Shown here: positions 1 through 6,462 of the stretch, one piece after another
How positions within the stretch are numbered: position 1 is the stretch's first letter
Layout: each line of letters opens with the position of its first letter
Assembly: GCA_964597685.1 (NCBI GenBank)
Contig: CAZQZC010000146.1
Location: 1 to 7,130, forward strand
Direction of reading: 5' to 3'
DNA: 7,130 nucleotides
From: JBCBTJ01 sp964597685
Lineage (GTDB): Bacteria; Pseudomonadota; Alphaproteobacteria; Caulobacterales; Hyphomonadaceae
Program-made: the position numbers and the translations under genes
The notes under the pieces: generated by a model
The model's input: only the letters and a program-made list of their open reading frames with translations
What the model was told of the DNA's origin: nothing
Database searches by the model: none

Positions 1-1
1 G

Positions 2-1402
2 CGCATTGCCCTTGTGGGGCTGAACAATCTCGGCCCGCTTGGCCGGCGTATGATTGTCGTCTTGAACGACAACGACATGTCGATCGCCCCGCCGTCCGGC
101 GCGCTCTCAACCCATCTGCGAGAGCTGAACAACGAACGCCTGCAAGGCGACGCCCGCGCCGCAGCAATCGCGGCGGACCCGCTGGCGAAGCTCGTCGACA
201 AGCCGACCCTGTTTGAGGCCTTCGGTCTGCAATATGTCGGACCGATCGACGGCCACAATATTTATGAACTGGTCCGCGTCCTTGAGGCGGCGAAGGCGTC
301 GGACCGCCCGGTCGTCCTGCATGTGCGCACCGTCAAAGGCAAAGGCTACGCGCCGGCCGAGGCGGCGACGGATTGCTATCACGGCGTCGCGCCGTTCGAC
401 GTGGCGTCGGGCGCTCAAAACAAGCCGAAGGCGCCGCCGGCCTGCCAAAAGGTCTTTGGCCAGACGCTGGTCGAGCTGGCCAAGACGGATCCCAAGATCG
501 TCGCCGTCAACGCGGCGATGCCGTCAGGCACAAGCGTCGATGTTTTTGAGAAGGTGTTTCCGGATCGCGCCTTCGACGCCGGCATTGCGGAGCAACACGC
601 GGTGACGTTCGCCGCCGGGCTTGCCGCAAACGGCTACAAGCCGTTCGCCGCGATCTACTCAACCTTCCTTCAGCGCGGCTACGACCAAGTGGTTCATGAT
701 GTGGCCATTCAACGCTTGCCGGTCAGGTTCATGATCGATCGCGCCGGAATGGTGGGGGCCGACGGCGTCACCCACCAGGGCGCCTACGATATCGCCTATC
801 TGGGCGTTCTGCCTGGCTTTGTATTGATGGCCGCCGCCGACGAACCCGAATTGGCGGCGATGATCGCAACTTCGGCTGCGATCGACGACGCGCCGTCGGC
901 CGTTCGCTATCCGCGCGGCCATCTCAGCGGAACGCCAGTTGAGGGCGTTCCCGCGCCGCTGGAGATTGGCAAAGGCCGCATCGTGCGCGAAGGCGGCGAC
1001 GTCGCGATCCTGTCCTATGGCGGACGTTTGCTGGATTCGCTGGCGGCCGCCGACGCGCTCGAGAAGATCGGCGTATCGGCGACCGTGGCCGACGCCCGGT
1101 TCGCGAAGCCGATCGACGAGGCGCTCGTCCGCGATCTGTTCGAGAACCACGCCTACGTGGCGACGGTCGAAGAAGGCTCGATCGGCGGCTTCGCCACGCT
1201 CGTCGCCGACGCGCTGCACCGTATGGGCCGGGCAGATTTGCTCGCGCGTCATGCGCCCATGTTTCTGCCGGACCGTTTCATCCACCACGACAAGCCCGCG
1301 CGTCAGATCGTCGACGCAGGCCTCGATGCGGCGTCCATCGCGGCGCGTCTGGCCAAGGCTTACGGGGTCGACGCCGCGGCGGCCCAGATCGCCGCGGAGT
1401 AA
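2..1402 (+). CDS. dxs: 1-deoxy-D-xylulose-5-phosphate synthase (DXS), 5' end cut off by the window
   Basis: DXS is a thiamine-diphosphate enzyme of the cytoplasm. It condenses pyruvate with glyceraldehyde 3-phosphate to 1-deoxy-D-xylulose 5-phosphate, the first step of the MEP isoprenoid pathway. The frame is open from base 2; the GTG at 14 is an internal Val, not the start. Numbering from the first codon seen, the Asn-Asp-Asn of the cofactor/metal site is at 22-24, followed by SIAPP. KGKGYAPAE begins at 112. FDAGIAEQHAVTFAAGLA carries the catalytic Glu at 197 (Glu370 in E. coli). STFLQRGYDQ has Arg225, and DRAGMVGADGVTHQGA has Asp246 and His258. RYPRG is near 302, and the C-terminal domain contains EEGSIGGFATL. 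About 157 residues, including the GDG motif, lie upstream of the window, giving a full length near 620. The segment between SIAPP and LFEAFGL is about 15 residues shorter than in E. coli DXS. The gene converges on ispA. The call is very secure. Confidence 0.97.
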   Translation, partial: RIALVGLNNLGPLGRRMIVVLNDNDMSIAPPSGALSTHLRELNNERLQGDARAAAIAADPLAKLVDKPTLFEAFGLQYVGPIDGHNIYELVRVLEAAKASDRPVVLHVRTVKGKGYAPAEAATDCYHGVAPFDVASGAQNKPKAPPACQKVFGQTLVELAKTDPKIVAVNAAMPSGTSVDVFEKVFPDRAFDAGIAEQHAVTFAAGLAANGYKPFAAIYSTFLQRGYDQVVHDVAIQRLPVRFMIDRAGMVGADGVTHQGAYDIAYLGVLPGFVLMAAADEPELAAMIATSAAIDDAPSAVRYPRGHLSGTPVEGVPAPLEIGKGRIVREGGDVAILSYGGRLLDSLAAADALEKIGVSATVADARFAKPIDEALVRDLFENHAYVATVEEGSIGGFATLVADALHRMGRADLLARHAPMFLPDRFIHHDKPARQIVDAGLDAASIAARLAKAYGVDAAAAQIAAE

Positions 1403-1418
1403 AACCGGCGTCCGGTCA
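1401..1418 (-). terminator. Possible short terminator hairpin between convergent dxs and ispA
   Basis: ACCGG and CCGGT form a perfect 5-bp stem with a 3-base loop at 1404-1416. It fills almost the whole gap between the two stop codons. Read on the minus strand, the stem is followed by TTT and then an A, which would suit termination of ispA transcripts. On the plus strand no T run follows, so it would not be a standard terminator for dxs. The stem is short and lies partly in the ispA stop codon, so this is a weak call. Confidence 0.3.
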
Positions 1419-2339
1419 GGATTTACGTTCGACGACGAAGCGGGCGGCTTCCGCAAGGAGGGCCGCCCGCTCGCCAAACTCGGCGAGTCGTCCGCTTGCT
1501 TCACCGATCAAGTCGCGCGCTCGGTCGCGCGCGCCGTCTGCGCCGTAAAGATCGATAAAGGTCGCCTTCCCGGCCTCGGAATCCTTACCCAGCCGCTTGC
1601 CGGCAAGCGCTTCGTCCCCTTCGAGATCAAGAAGGTCGTCCGCGATCTGAAACGCCAGACCGAGGTCGCGGGCGTAGGCGCGCACCGCTTCCAATTGGCT
1701 GTCGGCCGCGCGGCCAAGCAGTGCGCCGGCCTCCGACGAAAACACGATCAACGCGCCGGTTTTCATCGATTGCAGGCGCGCAACCTCCTCGACCGGAAAC
1801 TTCTCCGGCGCGCTTTCGGCGGCAAGGTCGATCGCCTGTCCGCCGACCATGCCCGCCGCGCCGGACGCCCGCGCCAGGGCGGTGACCAACGCGCAACGGA
1901 CATCGGCGTCGGGATGGGTCGCCGGGTCCGCCAAAATTTCGAATGCGCTCGTCTGCAGCGCGTCACCCGCGAGCACGGCTGTCGCCTCGTCGAACGCCTT
2001 GTGAACCGTTGGCTTGCCACGGCGAAGGTCATCGTCGTCCATGCACGGCATATCGTCGTGGACCAGGCTGTAGGCGTGAAGGCATTCCACAGACGCGGCG
2101 GCGCGAACCGGACCATCGCCCTCGACACCGAACATCCGAGCCGTCTCGATCGCCAGGAACGCACGCAAGCGCTTGCCGCCCCCCAGCACGCCGTAGCGCA
2201 TGGCCCGGATGAGCTTTGCATCGCCGGCGTCGCCCGAAAGCTCCGGGATCAGCGCGTCGAGCGCGGTTTCAACGCGATCGGCGGACGCCGCCAAGGCCTG
2301 TTTGAAGGCGGTCGCAGTGTCCATGGCGGCTTGATTCAT
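1416..2339 (-). CDS. ispA: (2E,6E)-farnesyl diphosphate synthase (polyprenyl synthetase)
   Basis: This cytoplasmic enzyme adds isopentenyl diphosphate to dimethylallyl and then geranyl diphosphate, making C15 farnesyl diphosphate for quinones, undecaprenyl phosphate and hopanoids or carotenoids. The protein has 307 residues, usual for the family. GGGKRLR (53-59) binds substrate. The first Asp-rich motif is DDMPCMDDDDLRRG from Asp95, with the two extra residues typical of bacterial FPP synthases. The second is QIADDLLDLEGD, with Asp234, Asp235 and Asp238. Tyr90, five residues before Asp95, matches the bulky residue that limits product length to C15 in Geobacillus FPP synthase. I chose the ATG at 2337-2339 because GGGAG stands 6 bases before it on the minus strand. 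A longer reading from 2459 has a low-complexity, unfamily-like leader, and the inner ATG at 2324 has no ribosome site. The gene diverges from pabB and converges on dxs. Confidence 0.95.
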   Translation of the reverse strand: MNQAAMDTATAFKQALAASADRVETALDALIPELSGDAGDAKLIRAMRYGVLGGGKRLRAFLAIETARMFGVEGDGPVRAAASVECLHAYSLVHDDMPCMDDDDLRRGKPTVHKAFDEATAVLAGDALQTSAFEILADPATHPDADVRCALVTALARASGAAGMVGGQAIDLAAESAPEKFPVEEVARLQSMKTGALIVFSSEAGALLGRAADSQLEAVRAYARDLGLAFQIADDLLDLEGDEALAGKRLGKDSEAGKATFIDLYGADGARDRARDLIGEASGRLAEFGERAALLAEAARFVVERKS

Positions 2340-2479
2340 GCCTGTCTCCCGATCCGTGGCGGTGGCCGGTTTCAAGCCCCATTGGCGGCGAAGCGCAAGA
2401 GGCGCGACGCTGGCGACTTGGCGCGGTTGCGCCGCCGGGCCATGTATGCGGCCCATCAAGCCTGGAGCGCGCGCCGAAA
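2340..2479. promoter_or_regulatory. Divergent ispA / pabB intergenic region
   Basis: These 140 bases separate the start codons of two genes that run apart, so the ispA promoter and probably the folate-operon promoter lie here. Next to ispA is its ribosome site (GGGAG read on the minus strand, near 2346-2350). Close to pabB are two inverted repeats: GGCGC/GCGCC with a 4-base gap (2420-2433) and GGGCC/GGCCC with an 8-base gap (2437-2454). They could form leader hairpins or be an operator. I see no convincing -35/-10 pair on either strand; the best plus-strand match, TTGGCG at 2418 with CATGTA 17 bases on, is poor. No xseB or other small gene is evident. Confidence 0.4.
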
Positions 2480-3844
2480 TTGATCATCCGCGAAGTCCCC
2501 TATTTATCGTCCGATCTCGCCGTCCGGGCCCTGTCTGGACGACCAGGCCTGGCCTGGCTCGACTCGGCCTCCGGGGGATCGCGGTTCGGTCAGTATTCCT
2601 ATCTGGGCGTCGCACCCTTGCGCCGGACCGCCATTGAGAGAGGCGCGTCTCGCGACGCGGCGCTCGAAGTTCTCAGATCCGCGACACGCCTTGATACACC
2701 CCAACGCTCGGACGACGCGCCCCCGTTCCAAGGCGGGGTCGTCGTTTGCTTCGATTACGGGCTCGCGGAGATCTTGTTGGATTGGTCTCCGCGCTTGGCG
2801 GCAGACGGGGCGACGCCCGTCGGGCATTTGACCCTCTATGACACTTTGCTGGCTTGGGATCACACGGCCGAGCGTTGCTGGGCGCTCTCTCACGGGCTGG
2901 ACGATGCGCTTCGGGCAAACCCCGGGCTGGCGAAACGCCGGGTCGCCGACTTGGCCGCGGCGCTGGCGCGTTCCGTTACGCCCCACCCCGACCCGTCGCC
3001 AACCTTGCTGGATTGGCGCCCAGACATGGACCGCGCCCAATTCGTCGGCATGGTTCGACGCGTTCAAGCGCATATCGCGCAGGGCGACATCTATCAGGCC
3101 AACATCGCCCAATCCTTCAGCGCCGCCCTGCCCGCCGGTCTTCGCCCTCTCGATCTTTATCTGAGCCTTCGCCAGCGAAATCCGGCGCCTTTCTCCGCGT
3201 TCCTCGACCTCGGCGACAGACATGTTCTGTCGACGTCCCCCGAGCGGTTTCTGACGGTGAGCGGACGAAACGTGGAGGCGCGCCCGATCAAAGGCACAGT
3301 CCGGAGCTCGGAAGACGCCGCCACCGACGCGCGTCTTAAGGCCGCGCTTCTGGCGTCGGAGAAAGACCGCGCGGAAAACATCATGATCGTGGATCTGCTT
3401 CGCAACGATCTCTCGAAGGTCTGCGCGCCCGGCACAGTTCACACGCCGGAAATCTGCGCGCTTGAGACCTATGAAGGATTGCATCACCTCACCTCTTCGA
3501 TTGTTGGCGAATTGAGAGACGGGATGGACGCGGCCGACGTCATCGCGGCGGCCTTTCCAGGCGGATCGATCACGGGCGCGCCGAAACTGCGCGCAATGGA
3601 GATCATCGACGATCTGGAACCCCGTCAGCGGGGCGTATTCTGCGGATCCGTCGGCTATATCGGCTTTGACGGCCATATGGACCTGAACATCGCCATCCGA
3701 ACTTTAGAGGTGAATGCGGGCATGGCGCGCCTGCACGCGGGCGGCGGCGTCACGCATCTCTCAGATCCGGACGCCGAATACGAGGAGACCCTGCTCAAGG
3801 CGAGCCGGCTGATCGGCGCACAAGTGACAGAGCCCGCCGCGTGA
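2480..3844 (+). CDS. pabB: Aminodeoxychorismate synthase component I
   Basis: PabB takes chorismate and ammonia from PabA to make 4-amino-4-deoxychorismate, the first step towards p-aminobenzoate. It has 454 residues, normal for a stand-alone PabB. The N-terminal domain (about 1-170) begins MIIREVPY, and the chorismate-binding domain covers about 185-445. PIKGT at 269-273, with Lys271, is the PabB signature; anthranilate synthase TrpE has PIAGT. Other blocks are QGDIYQANIAQ (201-211), STSPERFL (251-258), AENIMIVDLLRNDL (298-311), FPGGSITGAPK (359-369), GSVGYIGFDG (389-398) and NIAIRTL (403-409). Near the end GGGVTHLSDP replaces the common GGGIVADSDP form. The start is a TTG with GGAG 12 bases upstream, a wide gap; no upstream ATG, GTG or TTG is in frame, and the N-terminus looks correct. 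The stop overlaps the pabA start by four bases (GTGA). It is the first gene of the folate operon. Confidence 0.95.
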   Translation: MIIREVPYLSSDLAVRALSGRPGLAWLDSASGGSRFGQYSYLGVAPLRRTAIERGASRDAALEVLRSATRLDTPQRSDDAPPFQGGVVVCFDYGLAEILLDWSPRLAADGATPVGHLTLYDTLLAWDHTAERCWALSHGLDDALRANPGLAKRRVADLAAALARSVTPHPDPSPTLLDWRPDMDRAQFVGMVRRVQAHIAQGDIYQANIAQSFSAALPAGLRPLDLYLSLRQRNPAPFSAFLDLGDRHVLSTSPERFLTVSGRNVEARPIKGTVRSSEDAATDARLKAALLASEKDRAENIMIVDLLRNDLSKVCAPGTVHTPEICALETYEGLHHLTSSIVGELRDGMDAADVIAAAFPGGSITGAPKLRAMEIIDDLEPRQRGVFCGSVGYIGFDGHMDLNIAIRTLEVNAGMARLHAGGGVTHLSDPDAEYEETLLKASRLIGAQVTEPAA

Positions 3845-4422
3845 TCCTGTTCGTCGACAATCGCGATTCGTTCGTCTTCAACCTCGTGCGGTATGTCGAG
3901 GAGCTCGGCGCGCCGGTGCGTGTCGCAGACAGTCGGGCGCTGTCCCTGGACGAGGTCGCCGCGTGGCGGCCGTGCGGAATCATTCTCTCTCCCGGGCCAG
4001 GGACGCCTGTGGACGCCGGCGTCTGTGTTCCGTTGGTGCGGCGCTTCGCAGGCGCGATCCCCATACTCGGTGTTTGCCTCGGCCACCAATGCATCGCGGC
4101 CGCCTTTGGTTGGCGAATCGCGCGCGCCCGCAGCCCGCGCTACGGCCAATCCAGCCCTGTCCGCCACACCGGCGCAGGGCTGTTCCAGGGCCTGCCCAAC
4201 CCGCTGCAATGCGGCCTCTACCATTCCCTGATCGCAGAACCCCAAGGCGACGCGCCCCTGCGGTCGGACGCTTGGTCGCCATCCGGAGAGGTGATGGCCC
4301 TCTCGCATGGGTCGGCGCCGGTTCATGGCGTGCAATTCCACCCCGAATCCAGTCTCAGCGAAGCGGGCCACGATCTTTTGGCCAATTTTCTGCGCACGAC
4401 CCGCGTCAAGGACATGGCGTGA
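3841..4422 (+). CDS. pabA: Aminodeoxychorismate synthase component II (glutamine amidotransferase)
   Basis: PabA splits glutamine and passes ammonia to PabB. The 193-residue protein is a single class I amidotransferase domain, beginning MILFVDNRDSFVFNL. LSPGPGTP (49-56) forms the oxyanion region, GVCLGHQ carries the nucleophile Cys79, and VHGVQFHPES supplies His167 and Glu169 to complete the triad. Two spots differ from the usual PabA/TrpG pattern: YGQSSPV stands where GKTSPI is common, and GLYHSL stands where RYHSL is common. TrpG proteins look much alike, but position between pabB and pabC, with four-base overlaps on both sides, marks this as PabA; it might also serve TrpE if no separate trpG exists. 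The start is GTG with no strong ribosome site, so translation is probably coupled to pabB. Confidence 0.93.
   Translation: MILFVDNRDSFVFNLVRYVEELGAPVRVADSRALSLDEVAAWRPCGIILSPGPGTPVDAGVCVPLVRRFAGAIPILGVCLGHQCIAAAFGWRIARARSPRYGQSSPVRHTGAGLFQGLPNPLQCGLYHSLIAEPQGDAPLRSDAWSPSGEVMALSHGSAPVHGVQFHPESSLSEAGHDLLANFLRTTRVKDMA
4408..4412 (+). promoter_or_regulatory. Ribosome binding site AAGGA for pabC
   Basis: AAGGA lies inside the end of pabA, six bases before the GTG at 4419. It supports that GTG as the start of pabC and shows that pabC can recruit ribosomes itself as well as by coupling. Confidence 0.6.
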
Positions 4423-5270
4423 TCCACCTCGACCAAATCCAATCGGAGAAGACGACCCGCCCCTTCGACCTTTCAGACCGGGGCTTGTCGCTCGCAGACG
4501 GCGTGTTCGACACGTCCATGGTCCTTGGCGGACGGGTCGTCTTCCGCAAGCCGCATTTCACTCGGCTGCAGAGCGACGCGCAGGCGATGGGCATCTCGAT
4601 CGACGCGTCCCGAATTGACGAGGCGGCCGACGCAATTCTGTCGGGGGCGACCGGGTCGGGCGTTCTGCGCATCACCGTCACCAGGGGCCCCGCCGGCCGC
4701 GGATTGGCGCCGCCGGCGGACCCAGCGCCGACACTCCTCGCGAACCTCGCCACGTTCGACGTCTCAAGGGTGTTCAATCCCGTGCGGCTTGCCGTCGCCG
4801 TCATCCGGCGAAACGCAACATCGCCGACCAGCCGGCACAAGACGCTCGCCTATCTCGACGCCGTTTTGGCCGCGCGCGATGCGGCGTCGGCGGGTTTTGA
4901 CGATGCGCTTTTTCTCAACCATGGCGACCGGATCGCCTGCGCCGGAGCGGGAAATGTGTTCGCGGTCTTCGGCGACGAGGTCGTCACGCCGCCTGTGGCC
5001 GACGGGGTCTTGCCCGGGATCATCCGCGCCCGGATCCTGGACGCCGGCATGGCGACGGAGCGCGGCTTAACGCTCCCGGACCTGGAAAAGGCCGACGGCC
5101 TGTTCGTAACGAACAGTTTGCGCCTGATCGCCCCGGTCACAGCGCTCGACACGAAAGTCTTCGGACCCTTGCCGCCGATTGTCGGAAGATTAATGGCCGA
5201 CGTCGCCAACCAGGTCGCCGCAGACGCGGGCGTCGCGCCCTTCGATATTCCGGAGATCGTTACACGATGA
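4419..5270 (+). CDS. pabC: Aminodeoxychorismate lyase (PLP-dependent, class IV aminotransferase fold)
   Basis: PabC removes pyruvate from aminodeoxychorismate to give p-aminobenzoate. The protein has 283 residues. The front part contains RGLSLADGVFDTSMV (21-35) and an arginine cluster. RITVTRGPAGRG (84-95) is the substrate-side motif typical of this lyase. SRHKTLAYLDAVLA carries the probable PLP lysine Lys141. TPPVADGVLPGIIR (190-203) and TNSLRLIAPV (231-240) close the cofactor site. Cys174, in IACAGAGN, stands where E. coli PabC has Glu193, which contacts the PLP ring nitrogen; the Lys-to-this-residue spacing is 33 here and 34 in E. coli. The GTG start overlaps the pabA stop (GTGA) and is preceded by AAGGA with a 6-base gap, which fixes the start. 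A branched-chain or D-amino-acid aminotransferase would be the alternative, but the operon position argues for PabC. Confidence 0.88.
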   Translation: MIHLDQIQSEKTTRPFDLSDRGLSLADGVFDTSMVLGGRVVFRKPHFTRLQSDAQAMGISIDASRIDEAADAILSGATGSGVLRITVTRGPAGRGLAPPADPAPTLLANLATFDVSRVFNPVRLAVAVIRRNATSPTSRHKTLAYLDAVLAARDAASAGFDDALFLNHGDRIACAGAGNVFAVFGDEVVTPPVADGVLPGIIRARILDAGMATERGLTLPDLEKADGLFVTNSLRLIAPVTALDTKVFGPLPPIVGRLMADVANQVAADAGVAPFDIPEIVTR

Positions 5271-6100
5271 GCGACACCAAACGCGAAGCCCAACGCGATG
5301 CGTTTCTCGACCGTGCGCGCCGCGAGATCCTCATCATGGGGATCCTCAACACAACGCCCGACTCCTTTTCCGACGGCGGCCAATTCGACGCCCTGGACGC
5401 CGCGCTCGCACGCGCCGCCGAGATGGAGCGCGAAGGCGTGGACGTTGTCGACATCGGCGGCGAATCCACACGGCCGGGCGCCGCGCCTGTTCCGGAAGTG
5501 GAGGAATGGGCGCGGGTAATCCCTGTCGTGCGCGGGCTGCATGAGCGCAGCGACACGCCTTTGTCCATCGACACATACAAATCCGGGGTCGCCCGCGCAG
5601 CAGCGGACGTCGGCGCTGCGATCGTCAACGATGTCTGGGGATTCACACGCGACCCCGATATGGCGCGCATTGTCGCCGAGACTGAGTCTGCAGCCGTAAT
5701 CACCTATAATCGCGGCGAGGCCGACGATGCGATCAACCTTGTCGACGATCTTCGTGCGTTCTTTGACCGCGTCCTGTCCCGCGCCCAAGAGGCGGGCGTC
5801 CCGCGGGAGCGCATTGTCCTCGATCCAGGGGTCGGCTTCTCGAAGACATATGAGCAGAACTTCGAGGTGCTGCGACGGCTCGACGTCCTCTTGGATTACG
5901 GTCTTCCAGTTCTCGTTGGGCTGTCGCGCAAGTCTTTCATCGGACGTCTAACCGGTGCGGCGGTCGATCAACGCTTGTCGGGCAGCCTTGCCGCGCACCT
6001 CGCTTGCGTCCATAGGGGCGCGTCCGTTCTGCGCGTCCACGACGTGGCCGCACACAAGCAGGCGCTCGCCGTTTACACCGCCATCTCGAGGCCAGATTGA
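5267..6100 (+). CDS. folP: Dihydropteroate synthase (DHPS)
   Basis: DHPS joins p-aminobenzoate to 6-hydroxymethyl-dihydropterin pyrophosphate, forming 7,8-dihydropteroate; it is the sulfonamide target. The 277-residue protein is a TIM barrel with the expected blocks in order. MGILNTTPDSFSDGG (24-38) is loop 1 with metal-binding Asn28. GGESTRPGA (64-72) is loop 2. SIDTYK (100-105) has Asp102 and IVNDVWG has Asn121. DPGVGFSKT begins with Asp186. GLSRKSFIG has Lys222, and LRVHDV has Arg256 and His258. One block is unusual: VITYNRG (144-150) stands where most family members have a Met-His pair (MH followed by a polar stretch). The ATG start overlaps the pabC stop (ATGA), with GGAG 11 bases upstream. 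It is the only ATG-started gene in the operon. It follows the three pABA genes directly, so pABA supply and use are co-transcribed. Confidence 0.97.
   Translation: MSDTKREAQRDAFLDRARREILIMGILNTTPDSFSDGGQFDALDAALARAAEMEREGVDVVDIGGESTRPGAAPVPEVEEWARVIPVVRGLHERSDTPLSIDTYKSGVARAAADVGAAIVNDVWGFTRDPDMARIVAETESAAVITYNRGEADDAINLVDDLRAFFDRVLSRAQEAGVPRERIVLDPGVGFSKTYEQNFEVLRRLDVLLDYGLPVLVGLSRKSFIGRLTGAAVDQRLSGSLAAHLACVHRGASVLRVHDVAAHKQALAVYTAISRPD
6088..6091 (+). promoter_or_regulatory. Ribosome binding site GAGG for folB
   Basis: GAGG lies at the end of folP, five bases before the TTG at 6097. It is the main support for a TTG start on folB. Confidence 0.5.
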
Positions 6101-6462
6101 CCGACCGCGTCTTTGTTTCAAACCTGTGCATCCACGGCTATCACGGCGTCATCGACGCGGAGAAATCCCTGGGTCAGAAATTCTTCGTCGACATCGATTG
6201 CGAGATCGAACGGCCGGATCCCGATTTGGATAAAATGTCGGAGACGGTTTGCTATGGCGCGCTGTGCGATCTGGCGGAAAACATCTCCGGCGAAGGCACG
6301 TTTAATCTGATCGAAGTGCTGGCCGACCGCATCGCCCACGCCGTGCTTGAAACTTATCCCATCGTTCGATCGGTCCGGATCCAGATCCGCAAGCCCTCCG
6401 CGCCGATCCGGCATGTCGTCGACCATGTCGGCGTGGAGACGGTAAAGCGGCGGCGTGGTTAA
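6097..6462 (+). CDS. folB: Dihydroneopterin aldolase
   Basis: FolB cleaves 7,8-dihydroneopterin to 6-hydroxymethyl-7,8-dihydropterin and glycolaldehyde, feeding FolK. The 121-residue length is that of a single-domain aldolase, which in this family forms a ring-shaped oligomer. Key positions match the Staphylococcus aureus enzyme closely: Glu22 in GYHGVIDAEKSLGQ, Tyr53 in ETVCYGAL, Glu73 in FNLIEVLADRIA, and Lys99 in IRKPSAPI. The start is TTG, overlapping the folP stop (TTGA). GAGG at 6088-6091, five bases ahead, supports it. The stop codon lies inside the folK start region, with an 8-base overlap. Confidence 0.94.
   Translation: MTDRVFVSNLCIHGYHGVIDAEKSLGQKFFVDIDCEIERPDPDLDKMSETVCYGALCDLAENISGEGTFNLIEVLADRIAHAVLETYPIVRSVRIQIRKPSAPIRHVVDHVGVETVKRRRG

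Noticed and set aside
2340..2459. A 40-residue N-terminal extension of ispA starting at 2459
   Set aside because: The extension has no family-like sequence, and a GGGAG ribosome site sits six bases before the ATG at 2337-2339, so the shorter start is preferred.
939..2483. Long plus-strand open frame (about 514 codons) covering the end of dxs and all of ispA
   Set aside because: It is antisense to ispA and out of frame with dxs; the translation is Arg-rich with no domain, while the opposite strand encodes a complete FPP synthase.
2504..3676. 390-codon minus-strand open frame opposite pabB
   Set aside because: It is a shadow of third-position GC in pabB; the plus strand carries all PabB motifs.
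2480..3844. Reading the synthase gene as trpE rather than pabB
   Set aside because: The PIKGT lysine signature and the neighbouring pabC and fol genes point to aminodeoxychorismate synthase; TrpE would have PIAGT.
3963..4418. Longer pabC beginning within pabA (about 152 extra residues), suggesting a fused protein
   Set aside because: The extra part is the out-of-frame shadow of pabA, rich in Arg and Pro. The GTG at 4419 has a well-placed AAGGA and gives the usual PabC length.
4850..5788. 312-codon minus-strand open frame opposite pabC and folP
   Set aside because: It crosses two well-supported genes on the other strand and has no recognisable family features.
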